DNA of 64,000 nucleotides from Anoplolepis gracilipes (GCF_047496725.1 NC_132972.1:12229001-12293000), one strand, 5' to 3'. Positions 48,742-62,505 are shown, counted from the stretch's first letter. The notes: generated from the letters alone by a model not told the origin. Numbers and translations: made by a program.

Positions 48742-51700
48742 TATAAATTGGTTAATTTAGGAAGAAAGAGAGAAACCGACGAAATTCTAAACGAAGTACC
48801 ATAGAAATATAATAAGTCTCCGTGTATGTCGGAGCTCCTCACGACCGTAGATGCGAATTAAGCGAATTATATTTCTTGGTTCTAAGTTGACGAAACGTTT
48901 GTGAGACCTCTTCGCTATGCTAGTCGCTTTTGTATCCAGCTTCGTCACAAAGGCTAATAAATTTAGTGGCAGAAATATTTGTAGTCATTTGTATAGCATA
49001 GAAATATCTACGAATGACAAAGTTAGTGAAGTTGGTAATATTCTATATGTATATATAAAGTTATTAAAATTTGCGTATCCCTTTTAGTCTGTACAATTAT
49101 TAATTATAGATTAATTTTTATTAATCTTTAGATATTCTAGATTGTTTACACTTTCTAGATTTTCTGTTTATTAAGCTTATTAATTCGTCTCTTCAAGAGA
49201 AATGTTTCACGACGGTACATTTTATAATTAAAATTTGATTTTAATTTTTAATTAAAATAACAAAAGTCTTTCTTTTTCTTTTCTTGTTTTTTAAGAAAAA
49301 AAGATGTTTTTATAATTTTTTGTAACGTATACGTTAAAAACTCGACTAAGTACTTTTTTCATAACCAGTCCTCTAGAAATTATCTTCGTGGTGTGTTGAC
49401 ACCCGTTGTAACGTCGAACGTGTTTTCCTTCAGCAGCGAGACGGAGGAAAAATGCGAAAACGAAAAGGGCAACGTCTCCTCTAGGGAAAGGGTTTTCACA
49501 GGGATGAAAGAGAAAGAAAGGGAAATATATAAGCGAAGAAAAAGTGAGAGGGGTTGAAACAAACAGAGTGGGAAATCGAGTGGGAAGAGGGAAACACCGG
49601 TGACGGCGGAGGCGGTGATGGTGATGGTGGTGGCTTGTGTAAGCGTTATGCGATTTCAAACAAATGGCGAAACCGTGAGCGGAAACGTGACCAAGGCTGG
49701 CGTCCACTCGGATGCCATTGGTAAGTTTACCTTGCGCGCCGCGGTAACTTACCAGTCGAGATCCCGCAACGGAACGAGGGATGGCAGCTGTCCTCGGTAG
49801 CATTCCGACAGAACGGGTATTGCGGCGTCGTCGAAGGGAGAGGAGACGGTCGCCGGGGGAAATACGACGACGAAAATCCGACGGAAGCGCGATTTTCTGT
49901 GTGGATCTTGCTACGGCAAAACGTTCCGTTTTATACTTGTGTATTTGATACCAGTAATGTCTAATTAAACTTAACGCGATTCATTTAATTAAGCCTTCGT
50001 TAAATAACTACATTTGTCTTTTTACAATTTTCGAAAAAGAAACTTACTGATTTACGTTTGTAGTCTCGTTGCTAATGAGATCGACGTTTTAATTTGCAAT
50101 TAAATTTCGCGACCTTTAGATTGTAAATTCAAAGTAAAATAAACATCTTTTAAATGTGTGTTTTATCATAGAATTTGATATGTACATCGAGCAAATGTAC
50201 AATAAAAAATTAAGATAATAAAAAAACAAAAACGTTTAAAAAGGCATTTAAAGATACTTTTTTACAATATTGTATGTTTTACATAATTTTCTTATATTAC
50301 AGTTTTATGTTAAAAATATATTTCTTTAACTATTAGAAAATCTCTTTTACATTTCGGCAATATATCCATATAATCTAAATAATTCACCGAATTAATCAAA
50401 TTAAATTTTTAATACGAGAAATTAAAGATGCAATGGAGTAATCTTTCGTGATTTTTTTCTTGCAATCTTCTCATTTATTAAATTTCGTAAATTTTAAATC
50501 TTTTTCTGTAATGTTTTACCCTTCGAGTATTATTAGGCTATAGACGTCACGAGCTAGGAGATATATAGAACGAAAAATTGCTTGGGGAATATCGAACTAT
50601 TCTTTACGAAGGGGAAAGAATGGAAGAACGATCTTCCGGGTTCGAACAACATTACCCTCGAAGGAGAAATGGGAAAGAAACACATATTTTTTTCTCTCTG
50701 CGCATCGAGAAGCGCGCATCGTGCACTAGTCAGTCTATCTATTCACCGGCAAACAGAGGCAGGCCAGAATTTAATTGCTACAGGTATTCCAGACTAGAGC
50801 GGAGAATCAGAATTTAATGATCAGACAGATCGTTTCTCGTTATTGCAACGGGAGACAACATCGATGGCAAAATTACAACACTTTTTTGAATAAAGTCCAT
50901 ACTAGTGTTAAAAATCAGTATTTTTTGAAAAAAAAAACTTTCTATTAAAAATGTTAACATAGAAAATCTTTTAATTTATATTCGACAATTGAGAAAGTGT
51001 TTTTTAATTTTAACTTTATCTAAAATAAAATTGATAATAAAATAATAAATTGGTTTTTTTATTAGAAGATGTTTCTGGTAAACCAAAACCAGATCTAAGA
51101 TTAATAAAAATTGTTAATTCTATTGCTATTACATTTTTTTAATTAAACTAAAAATTAATATAAAATTTAATAACATTTATGCCTCCAAAGTTTTTGTTGT
51201 GGAATTCATATATTAATTTGAATTAAAAGAGACTTTATTATTATATTAATTTTATTTTTTGAAACTATAGTGATTAGTATAATTTATTAATTCAAGAAAA
51301 CAGACTTTTTTGCATAAATACATAATATACATAAATGCATTTTAATGTTAATAATTTTTATAGTTTTCATATTAATTATTTTTATAATTTTTGCCAATTT
51401 ATTCTATTGAACAAAGTCAGGACAGTAAAAACCAAAATTTACTATGAGTTTTTCCACTCGCTGGACTTTTGCAGCCAACTCTGGGAGACAGTGATTCGAC
51501 ATCGTTCGCAATTGCTCTGTCGCGGTAATTAAATTGCGGATACACAACGCGACGCGCAGCTTCTGCATCGACGGCAACGATAAAGCATACGCGTTTGTAT
51601 ATGTTACCAATATCGTAAATGCGTTCGAATATAGACTGTATTCCCAGAAATGACGGATGGAGCGAGATTCATTGTCTGGGGGGGAGGGGGACGTAAAAAT

Positions 51701-52405
51701 CCGTCGATATTTAAATTATTTTAGCAATTATTGATTATTGATTACATGTACTTGCCGAAAGCACGTCTCTAAATTAAGATATGTACTATAGAGAGATAGT
51801 TTAAAATAATTATAAAGCTTCCAAGAGTGAACAATAATTTTGACAAATAAATCTTAGATTGTAAATATATAGATAATAATATTTTATTTTTTGCCCTTTG
51901 ATGATCTTATTTTTGGTACTTGAGATAAGTTTAACAATATTTTGATTTAATTCTAAATTATTTAGATATATAATAATGTTAAAAATGTTTTATTCCAATG
52001 TATAAAAAAAAATTTGCATTTTGATACAGTGTTTGCTAGATATGGTAATTATAATAAAAAATTCTAAATTTAGTAATATGTAAGATATATTAATTAAAAA
52101 TATACAGCTACACCAACCATTAATTTTAATTTAATTTTATATAGTAATTTATTATAAAATATTAGGAAAAATTACGTTATGACATACGCTACAGTAATTA
52201 ACGATACAGTATTACAGTAAGATGCAATGTAATATGATGAAAGTACATGCATTTTTGACAAAATACGCGAATAATATACCGCTTTAACGAAAGATATCTC
52301 GTTTTTTGTGACCATTAAAATAACTATGGATTTTAATTCTTGAAAATTAATCAAATACGCGCAGTGTTTTTTTCACGAGTATTACAAACTTTCCGAATAT
52401 GGCGA
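48740..52405. other. non-coding; islands at 49340-49930 and 50540-50830
   Basis: The island at 49340-49930 holds the longest open frame of the window (170 codons, minus, 49291-49803), which contains His6 and Phe/Leu-rich low complexity and overlaps a plus-strand frame; no domain is present. Consensus donors face each other on opposite strands at 49720-49753 (GGTAAGTT and its complement). 50850-52400 is AT-rich. No gene is supported. Confidence 0.4.

Positions 52406-52432
<27 letters not shown>
52406..52432. repeat. (AT)13 microsatellite
   Basis: Pure AT run. Confidence 0.9.
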
Positions 52433-52436
<4 letters not shown>

Positions 52437-55060
52437 TAAATATTTGGATTGAAGGCAGGAAATGGAACAGCAAACTATATCGAACACATTCCGTACTGCA
52501 CTTTTCACCGGAACACTTTTTTTCTTATGTGCAACTCGATACTAATACTCAGATCGTATTTCGCACCAAACTGATTATGGCTTCACTCGATACAGCAAAT
52601 CACTGATGATATTAGCTAAAAGCAAATTAATCTTGATCTTTTTCTAGAGAAATAAGTATAATCGTGAGATGTATGAAATATATATATTTACTTTTTTTCA
52701 TTGCTTATTACAGCAGGAAATTAGCATTGTATTAAGCTTATTTGCATTACAATAACGCTTCTATGCATATTCTGCACTTAAACTGAAAGGAGATGTCTAA
52801 ACAAAGCACAACAACAATTTTAATTTCCATTATTATAAACAGATATTTAATATAATAAAAATAGTCTACTTTAACAATTTCATAAACCTCTGAATCTATT
52901 AATTGAATTTAATATTCAAATAATAAAACAGTATTAAAAAACTCTTAAAGAATAAATTATTCATACTATTCTATTATATTTGCACAAAAAAGTTTAATAA
53001 TAAATTAATGTAATTTTTTTTAATATAGTAGGAGTATAAATAAATAATAAAGTTGATGATGTATGTGCGTGATAGGCGATTCTTTTTAATGCAGCGACAT
53101 TCATTTTTCTCTCTTGTGGCCTCATTATCGTGCCTTGAAGAGAGCGAGGACGGTTTGCGTCGAAGCCGAGCGTGCGAACCGCGCATAAGGACACCGGTAA
53201 AATGAAAAGTGGGATGAGGAGCTTTAGTCGTTAATGTGCGATGCACCGCTAAAAGCTTCGGAACGAGTGGACCATCACGTCGCTCTTGTGAGGCGTTAGT
53301 TTCCATCGATGCTCAGCAAAAAATAAAAGAAAGATTTTAGTCCCACTCTTGTTAGCAAATATTCTCTATTTTTATATATAGAATATCTCGAAAATATATT
53401 GTTTTTATTTAACACTTATAGTATAGAGTTATAAATAAATAGTATAAATATGTAGTATATAGTTATAAATTAATAAAAACTAAGAAATTTTAATGAATCA
53501 AGATTCAAAATAGTAAATAGAAAATCTCGCTAAGAGTTATAAAGTAGCACGTAAAGAATTTATACTAATTGTAGGCTTAGTATATCTTCTATTTTAGCTT
53601 CATATTCAAATTCGAGATTTTCTTTATTGAGACACAAATATAATTTGATATTAAAAATTAAAAAGTTTTTTATGAGTACGTATAAAATTTTGCAATCAAA
53701 TTTTTATTCAAGAAGAAATGGATTTTAAAATGATTGAAGAATTAACGAGTGATGGAATAGTTGATATTTCGAATAATTTTTTACTGCTGTCTATATCCCA
53801 CAAATGTCTGATATTTTTTTTATTTTTATCAGCATTCATAAAATTTAACGATGCTACAGTTGAATTATAATCACCATTCTGTGCACATCAGAGAAGTTAC
53901 TTTGTTAAATATTTTGAGTAAAGCTTTGTACTTGTATCTCACAGAAAACGTATCGAATAACGATTTTGATATGTGATGAGCTTCTCATTAGAAAATTGCT
54001 ATCGAATAACTGATAAAACATGATGAGATTACATGGTGATTCGACAATGATTTATATTGTTAAACAAACAAAATTATTATACTTATAACAAAGAAAAATT
54101 TTTTACTCTCTTTCGTTTTCTTATACATATTTTAGCTTCTTGCAATTTAAAAATATTTTCAATCAGATGATATTGATGAAATATTAATGAAATATAACTA
54201 TTAATTAAATTTTTTAGAAATAATTTATTTTATGTTAATTTATGTTAGTACGTATTGAAATATAATGAATATATATAAAGCATACTGCATATACATATAT
54301 CGCGAAATAATAAAAACTATTGTAATCAAGGTAAACTTAACGTACAGAGATCTCTAGAATAATTTTACGTAAGTGTCATAAAATTTTCATAAAATCCAAT
54401 TCTTTAATCATTCAATTCTATAATCATATCGTACTTTCAATGCTAGAGATGTTTAGACAATGAATTTTAAGTGATCCCTTTTTTCGATTTTTATCGCAAA
54501 AAAAAATGCTCGAGAGAATTTCCACATTGCTAAAAATTGTGTTTCTTATTCAATTCACTTTACGAGGTATCGCGTACGGAATTTCACGGCGAAGTAACAC
54601 TCGTAGAACGATTTGACCGCGGCTGTATAAGGTGTATATATCCTTTTAACTGTCTTCTATTAAAGGCGAAGTGCGGTGCATCGGTAACCGAAACAAAATC
54701 GCTCGTTTCGCTGCGAAAGAACGTTCGCGCCCGTGTACATGCGACTCTCCTTTTTCTTTCTTTCTTTTTTCATTTTTTTTGCGCAAGAAAGCAATAAAAG
54801 CACCCACTTCCGACTCGTTACACGCTATTACGGCCGTGCGCAATAAATCGTTATAAAACCACGCCTCCTTTCTTTCAGAAGTTTATAACCTGAGGGGCTC
54901 GTCCGCCCACGTTTCACCAACGATGCGCTAGAAACCAGCTCGTATCTGTTTTGAACAGTATTGCTTTTATAAATGGTCAGCAATCTATGTGTGTGAAAGA
55001 AATATCAAAACTATCATTTTATTCATGATCTAAAGTACCTAAAGAAAAAGCAAAGTAAAA
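52433..55060. other. non-coding; islands at 53070-53310 and 54540-54960
   Basis: Frames in the islands overlap on both strands and lack domains. 53330-54480 is AT-rich; a diverged direct repeat of about 40 bp (tagagttataaataaata and tatagttataaattaata) lies at about 53422-53478. No gene is supported. Confidence 0.4.
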
Positions 55061-55440
55061 CAAGTTGTCGAGAGGATAAGATTAGTAGTTAGTTCTTTTC
55101 TAAGGTTAAATTTTTAATATCACCCTCTTGGCGAGTATTATTTGAGATAAGTTCTTTAGAAAATCGTTATGAGAGAGTATATAAGAGCGGAGGGTGAATC
55201 GGATTAAAGTTCAAAATTGGTTAGGAAAGGTATAGTGGTCGAGAACAAACTGTGCTAGCTATCATGCCACACTGGAAGAGATTTAGCTTTTAGTTTAAAA
55301 TCGGATTTTGCCCCAGATCATATTCGATATATGATCACATGATAAAAGAGAGAGATATTATATATAAGAGAGGAATTAGGATGTACGATTTTTTATTCTT
55401 TCGAATAGGAAACATCTTTGTACGTTATAACAAATATATA
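55061..55440. other. LTR- or promoter-like block, uncertain
   Basis: A moderately GC block, distinct from its surroundings, contains TATATAAGAG (55178-55187) followed by purine-rich sequence and, downstream, tttcgaataggaaacatctt. The layout of a TATA box in a few-hundred-bp non-coding block resembles a solo LTR, but no TG...CA terminal pair, target duplication or matching second LTR was found. Confidence 0.2.
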
Positions 55441-56538
55441 CAGATGATTGTTATTGTTTATATTTTTTAATTATCGAATATGTATATTATTATATTATTA
55501 TATAATAATAGATATTACTTCATATCTTTTTTCTCCTTTCTTCTGTTAAATTAAAAAATGTAACGTAAAATTCTTTTAGTTAGTTAAATTTCAAACGCAA
55601 CAATTAGTTTGTTAAATAAAATGAACAGTTTATTACATTTTTCAATTTGTTTATAAAAGCTACTTCTATAGAGAAGAATACAATTCAGCGTCCATGTCCG
55701 TAGTAATAACGTCTGCGAGTTGAACGAAGATTTCCAATATTCGTTTATATCGAAATAAAATCATAAAGATGCAATGCGAAAGTGAAGACTTGCAAACTCG
55801 CTTCGTTAAAAAGGATACATCTCGAGATTGACCGTTTATTCTTAGCAGTGAATGTAAAACCGTATCAAGATTACGTCTTTTGTAATATTGCTTTTTACAA
55901 ATAAATCTGCATAAAGAATAATTAATGTTGCACAAAGCTCTGTCTTTGTCGTGCGTTAAAGGAAATTGATATTCTTCTTATTCTTTTCAGTGGAATCCTC
56001 GCGAGAAGTTAATATCATTCGTAATCGTTTTTATCACAAAGCGGAAGAGATGTAATAACGAGAGAGGACAAGTATCGAAAAAAATGCAGCTCGATCACTG
56101 ACAAAAATAAATCAGTCCCGAATTGTTTTTTCTTTTGTTCTGTCAAACAGGACAACATCGAAGCGAATCAATTTCCCGTACTGACAAAAACGCGACCGTA
56201 GAAATAAAACAAAGAGTACAAAGGAAAGAAAATGACACAGACATCGAGCGAAAATTATCCACAAGAAGAGATCCATTGCGTTTCGTTCGTGTTTTGATTA
56301 CTCGATACTTCAAAGATGTCACTGTTACTATTAATGTGTTTTACAATTTATATTTATTTGATTGATGCGAGGGTGGCCTGAAAGTTTATGAAAATAAGCT
56401 AAGTTTGTTAATATAAAAGTTTTAATAAGATAAAATAAATACAAAACAAAAATTTCTTAACAATCTAAAAATAAAGTTGTTATAAATCTTTTTTGTGAAA
56501 CAATTTAAAAAGTAAAATATTTTAATTGCCGCGTAATG

Positions 56539-56544
<6 letters not shown>
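55441..56544. other. non-coding DNA
   Basis: AT-rich with a mild GC patch at 55980-56300. Frames of 80-89 codons (minus 55666-55935, plus 56123-56365) have no domain. No gene is supported. Confidence 0.4.
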
Positions 56545-56581
<37 letters not shown>

Positions 56582-56607
56582 GTATGTGTGTGTGTGTGTG
56601 TGTGTGT
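56545..56607. repeat. compound (TA)n-(TG)n microsatellite
   Basis: TA run at 56545-56579 and TG run at 56585-56607, joined by ctgta. Confidence 0.9.
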
Positions 56608-57075
56608 AAAACCTTAAAAGAAATTACATCTAAAAAAAAATTATATTCTATTCAATTATGTTATAGATGCAATAAGTTTTATAAACGAAGATTAATAATA
56701 TTATTATGAAGAATTTAGGCAATATTTTTTTTCATCCAAATTGAAAAGAAATCCAATTAAAATCTGTTTTGCTATAAAAGAAATTTCACGCATTTTGTGG
56801 CGCTGTGCCGAAAACGATGCACAATGCGATGTCAAAAAGTCCAATAGAAAAACAATCGCGTTGGACCGATTCAGACTTTTGCCGCAAATCGAAGAGCGCA
56901 CTCGTAAAGTCTAAGTGACTTAATTCGCACTCGTTTTTTCATCGACGATTATAGGCTCCCCTAAATTACTTGCTTAGTATCGTCTTGAAAAAAAAAAGTC
57001 TCGTCGTAAAAAAAGTCACAGAGTGTTCAGCAATACAAAAATGCATACGCTATTGTAAGCGACGACAGTCACACA

Positions 57076-57381
57076 TTGTTACCGTTGCGACATACAACGT
57101 CGTTAAGATCGTTTCGCCGATACTGTTACGACGGCGAATGTTACGGTAATTTAGCGTGGCGCGGATTATACGGACGCTTATTGTCCGGTTGCCATTTATT
57201 CACTCGCGAAAACTTATTGCATCGTAGTAGCGGCGCACTAACTGACGGTGATATACATATCATTGCAAATTATGTGAAACATGTTACGAATAGAGAGCTA
57301 ATCGGGGAAATTTGTACTGGCGTTCCATATGATGCATTCCTTTGTAACATTGATGGTTGCATGAATAATTGTGAGTTATGA
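57076..57381 (+). CDS. Cys-containing ORF, 101 codons, unidentified
   Basis: Open from a TTG near 57076 to TGA at 57379-57381. It encodes 7 cysteines (YCYDGECYGN near the start; EICTGVPYDAFLCNIDGCMNN near the end) with balanced composition, unlike the Ser/Arg/Leu-rich frames of other islands. There is no ATG near the start. A GTGAGT donor consensus lies inside the last codons (AATT|GTGAGT, about 57370), and an AG (gacgacag) lies upstream at about 57068 but with no pyrimidine tract. It could be an internal exon of about 300 bp or chance. I do not recognise a family. Confidence 0.15.
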   Translation: MLPLRHTTSLRSFRRYCYDGECYGNLAWRGLYGRLLSGCHLFTRENLLHRSSGALTDGDIHIIANYVKHVTNRELIGEICTGVPYDAFLCNIDGCMNNCEL

Positions 57382-58156
57382 ATAGACTTCGCCATAAATG
57401 ATGCAATATTCACGAGAAAGTACTAAGGTACTTTTTACTCGATTGTAACCTAACTACATATTCATTTATAAGCGTGCATGAGGGTCACGAGACATATATT
57501 CAATTTTCAATATTTATTCTTATAATATAAAATTTTTTATTATTATCGAAGGTTTATAGAAAAGAGTTAGATTTGATTTTTTTTTTTTTTTTTAAATGGA
57601 TAAATTTCATTCTGTAATTAAACTTTCCAAACGTTTTTTTTAATAACATTTTAGTTTGGTGTGTATATGTATGCGTAATTGAAAAAAAAAATTATTTATT
57701 AAAGAATTCTTTTCTTTACAAGTTTGATAATGTAATATGTGTACATTATATTTTATTATTATATTATATTTTATTACTTGTTTGAGATGTCAAATTAGAA
57801 ACATTTTCCGTGAATTTCAATTTCTGTAAATTCATAATTGGACAATTATTACTTTAATAATAATAAATAAAATTTATTATATCAAATTTTTTGGAACCAC
57901 AACCTTATCTGCATCACATAAACATATTCAAATAAGATGAACATAGTAACAACCGGTTGAAAATATTTGCTTCACATATTGGCGAAGGCGTCGATTTATG
58001 TCACCAAAAGACCTTCGTGTCACGTACTCCACGAGAAATATCGTCAGGTGACTGACGACGGCAGTAAGATGCAGCGCTGTGCACGAAAATCGAAATTGGC
58101 GGAAAACCAAGATGGAAGAGAGGCGAAACGATCAGAGGGAAACCGAGGTGGAATAG
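57382..58156. other. AT-rich non-coding DNA
   Basis: T run at 57579-57592. No gene or element was seen until the island that begins near 57960. Confidence 0.4.
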
Positions 58157-58680
58157 ATGACGAGGACGGGAACTACGACGACGACGACGACGACGACGTC
58201 GACGACGTCGACGTCAACGTCGATGTCGGCGTTGGCGGAAGGATCGAAGAAGAGAAAATGCGGCGATCGTGCCCGTGCTCTCGACACTCTCGAAATCGTA
58301 CCCCGTCCGTCGTCGCTCGCAGATCGACACGACGAGTAAATCGACGAGGAGAGCGTTTTTTCGGAAAATGAGATTTTGGCGGGAATTCGACGACGACGCG
58401 AAAAATTGCTGCAACGACAGAGAGAATGGATTGTCCTCCTTAATCGGATTGCCGAACGGCGAAATATGGTGCGCGGGCACGCGCTCGCGATTTCATTGCC
58501 TGCCTGTTGTCGACATTTTCATATTTTCCAAAATTGGGAAGGACTCTCATTCGATTTCGCCGCCGGACGGGATTAGCGCACCGGCGAAGCTTTTATCGCA
58601 CGGCTGCGAGATTTGTCGAAAACCGTTCCGGATACTGATTCATTTAGTTACACGTGGATGAAACTTCTGTCGTATCAGTT
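58157..58680. other. CpG island with GAC trinucleotide repeat
   Basis: 58175-58230 is built from GAC/GTC triplets (tacgacgacgacgacgacga, then gtcgacgacgtcgacgtcaa), first as a direct (GAC)n repeat and then as self-complementary GTCGAC/GACGTC blocks able to form a hairpin. The plus frame through it (57967-58371) gives an Asp-rich run; other frames on both strands are equally open. No domain is recognised, so no gene is called. Confidence 0.45.
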
Positions 58681-60480
58681 AGAGTTTTTATTCGACAGCA
58701 AGATAGTGTGTGTTCAATTAGGATTTGAAATATTGTTGATTTCTGAGAAACATAGAATATAATTTTTTGATTACAATTATTTTCTTTATTTTGTTTTACT
58801 TTATTTGGAAAAAAATCATTTATATGATTTAACTTGAATAAATTACATCCGAATCTATTTTGACGTGCAAAATGCTAAAAAAAATAAAGAAAATTGTTTA
58901 GTTTAGTACATCAGCTATAAACACTTGTAGAATTCAGTGACAGGCAATTTTCGAGGTTCTGATAGGGAAAACGTATTCGTAAAAAAATGGTATATGCCTT
59001 TTTATCAGATTACAACAAACATAAAAGTTTCGAAATTTTTCGTTGAAAAATATTTTATCCGGTGACAGAATGGCGTGTACGTGCAAAATATGTTTACGTT
59101 TTCGGAAATGATTGCGCGTTTGTAATAACAGCCGTGGGTGCGCTTTTTTTATTGCTCAACGGTATCGTTCAACGGGAAATGCGTTTCAAACGTAAAAAAA
59201 GCAAGATAGAAAGAGAGAGGGAGAGAGAGAAATAGAAAGAGAAACGAAACGCGAAATCCGCATCCCCAAATTATCTTCGTCCATATTGACTTTGCTTAGT
59301 GAATATAAAAATCTATATGTATATATGTATATCGGATTGAAATGAGTTTGAGGATCGATAATTAGTTTTGTTGACATTTGTCATTTAGAATATCTATTAT
59401 ACATATATATAGATACACATATTTCGTACGCGCGTATATTCGGTATTTCAGTAAAACTGTCGAAAGGCAATCCAACGGCACGTCCTTTGATCTTGATATT
59501 AGTTACACGTCGATTTGTACCATTATTAAAATTATTCAACCGCGTTGCTAACAACCGTACCATGCTATCGATTATCTCATACAATTGACAAACGGTTGGC
59601 TCGCTCGCACGTGTAAGTTGTTTATTCTTTTTCACTCCAAATTAAACGACGAAGGACAAGTCAGATGAGAAATTTCGAGCGCTCTCCACATTCTGTCGGA
59701 ATAATTCATTGCACTCGGTTTTTCGCCAGATAACATATGAATATCAAGTGTGTCAAAGCATTGACACAGCTTTGTGCTTGGAATATGAAAAGCCGAGGTA
59801 AAGTTTTGCATACTATGAATTTTTTAAGTCTCGTCCTTTTTGCATGGAAGATATAAAGAGTAAATCCAGCATACTCGAAGTCTTATGCGCGAATATTTAA
59901 AGTTGAATATTAACATCGAGCATTAACATTTTTTTATGCCAAAATTAAAATTAGAAAAACGGTGCATGGTTTGTGCTCCTTACTAAATATGCAAATTACT
60001 GCATACGAGCATATGAACTTCGTTCAACTTGCTATTATAACGTACATTACCGCATATTCATAATATATTACCGATCAGGTCCTAGTACTCTTAAAATTGT
60101 CTGGTAATTCGATCTTTTGTATATAACGTTACAAGCAAGATAGATTAATAATAAGCGTGATGGATTAACAATAGGATTTAAATATACACAAATAATACAG
60201 AAAGGAAGATTTTATTTAAAGAACTTATTTCTTTTATACTTTTAATTTATACTTCTAATTTTGAAAATATGATTTGTTTTAAAATACCAACGTATAAATT
60301 TCTTTATTAATGACTAATTATAATATTTTTGATTTGGCAAATATTTATATACGTATTTAAGATACATTTAATGTTTTAATAACTATTATCACACAAACAC
60401 ACACATACGTACACATCTTGAACCTTTATAAAAAATAAATTATTCTTACGTTTATATTATATATACTATATTAATTAAAG
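58681..60480. other. non-coding DNA
   Basis: Mixed composition with a purine-rich tract at 59207-59240 and weak GC patches at 59050-59180 and 59420-59780. Frames of 63-84 codons on the minus strand have no domain. Confidence 0.4.
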
Positions 60481-60980
60481 TTTATATCATTCGCGAACGT
60501 TTGCATGATTGAATAAAGTTTATTGCACATATGTGGATGCAGCCTCAGGCGTGATTTCGCGCAAGTACATTGCTGATTTTCCGCAATTGTCGCCGTCGCG
60601 AGGACAGCCACAGCGAAAATGCATCTCGGCGCTTCCTTCCGCACCGTTGGCGGCGTATTAGCACTGGGAATGCAAATAATTGTTCGCTGTGGTAATATGT
60701 GTACGCGTGTGCGTGTGCACAGGGTGGTAAAACCGACCCTGGAATGTAAATAGAGCCGACTTCGCGCGATGCTTCCGCCGAGCTTGCTGGTTTGTTCGCT
60801 CTGATGTGGATACATACGCTTTTGTATGTGCACACATAACACGCCTGACCGACGGATCATCCTATCTGTCGACTCGCGCAAGACAACCCTTGGTTTCATG
60901 CGGAAAGTATTTGGAATGCAAACATCAATAAAAAGAGAAAAGATTCGTGATCGAATAAACTCGGGCAGGGTGAACAAAGT
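60481..60980. other. CpG island with long minus-strand frame, no gene called
   Basis: A 168-codon minus-strand frame (60471-60977) and a 96-codon frame in another reading share the same island. The longer is rich in Arg, Cys, Thr and His without domain structure, has no splice context, and its opening depends on the GC content. Confidence 0.35.
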
Positions 60981-61754
60981 CTGTCATTAGTAATTAATTA
61001 TCTTACAAATATTTGATTAATTGAACAAAGCTAAAAAAAGGCATTTACTGTTACTTAATTTTTTCAGTTACAAAAATTTCACAGATATCGCTTATACATA
61101 TACGATAATATATTATAATTATATATTTTATATAAAAGAAAGAAAAGAAACTTTAATTATAAATTACACAGTTTTAGAAGCAACCACTCTCTTGATGGCT
61201 GATAAAATGATTGTTAACTTTGGTACCGCTCTTATATGCGTTAAAAAATTTTTAGATTGATGAATTAGATGATGCATTTAAAATATTTAAAATGTGCTTT
61301 TCGTACGGAATACTAGAGCAGATTTGTAAGTTCTGTCTTTCTCACGATACGTGTTTCAAGTTTCAGGAGGAAGAGAAGAGACGTTCGGTAAAAGACAATA
61401 AAACACATAGCATCTCTGTATCGTAGGACACGATTAATTGTTGGTCCGGCAAGAATTAATCGTCGGTGCTGTGATAATTTATCGCGACCCGTCTCGCCGC
61501 GATATTTTAGCCGCGGATATTTTTCGCACCGGTTTTCGCGCTTCGCTAATCTACCTGCCGCTTTTCCGCCGGAAAAAGGAAGCGGGTTCTCCGATCCGGC
61601 GAAATCACTCCTGCAATTCTAAATCGAGATTTGTTCCACATGAATTTTCCTGTGTATTCTTCTTGTAAATCGTTCGATAAAAATTTTTATATTTCTAATC
61701 CTAATCTCTGCAAAATTATTTTATTATAATGGTTATTATATAATTCTCAACGAT

Positions 61755-61774
61755 TCTCTCTCTCTCTCTCTCTC
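61755..61774. repeat. (TC)10 microsatellite
   Basis: Pure TC run within the intron. Confidence 0.9.
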
Positions 61775-62502
61775 AAATGATTTTAATAATTTTTATATCG
61801 TTAATGCATAATATGTACAATTCATTATTGAGTATAAAATGTTTTTAAACTTCAACTGTCTCTAATAAAATTAATTTTTTTATTAATTTTAACAATTGAA
61901 TGTAGATATACTTTTATAAATGTTACATATGTGAATGTTTTGGAAATATTAACTTGTATAACTTTCTTATATATTATTTCTTTCTTATATGCTGATGTAT
62001 GAAATATGATAAAATAAATAGAAGAATATTCCATCTTAACTATGATAAAAGATAACAGTTTCACGTCTGACGAGAGAATACTGCACAGAAGGAACAACAT
62101 ACTGGGCAGGAAATTCAGATTTTAATAATACTTTGCATACATATATGTACATATGTGGAACAGTCAGAAGATGAGTGATTTTGCAATTTTCCGTTAACGC
62201 AAGAAAATAGATTTATGTTGTCATACTTCGTTCATATTCTAACACATGAAGTTAAGAATTTGCAAGTAAAATCAGCTGCGGCCTATTTCCTTAGGCGATG
62301 AATTAGTCGTTATAAAGCGAGCTTTTAATCCTTAACGCTAGGACGCTCATATTTTTCTTGTAACTTACTTTACATATCCGATGGAAGAATATTAAGTATT
62401 ACATCTGATATAAAGGATAATCAAATGAATGAATTACGTAATTAAATTTTCCTTATGTGATTACTTGATTACGACTTACCTCCTCTCTCTCTCTTCCTCC
62501 CT

Positions 62503-62505
<3 letters not shown>

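Noticed and set aside
49291..49803. 170-codon minus-strand open frame, the longest in the window
   Set aside because: Low complexity (His6, Phe/Leu-rich), overlaps an equally open plus-strand frame, no domain, no splice or promoter context; explained by local GC content.
50641..50665. tRNA B-box-like gggttcgaac
   Set aside because: No A box, cloverleaf arms or acceptor pairing around it.
57967..58371. 134-codon plus-strand frame with an Asp-rich acidic run
   Set aside because: The acidic run is just a GAC triplet repeat; other frames are also open and no domain flanks it.
60471..60977. 168-codon minus-strand open frame
   Set aside because: A second reading frame is open over the same island; no domain or start context; composition is typical of chance frames in CpG islands.
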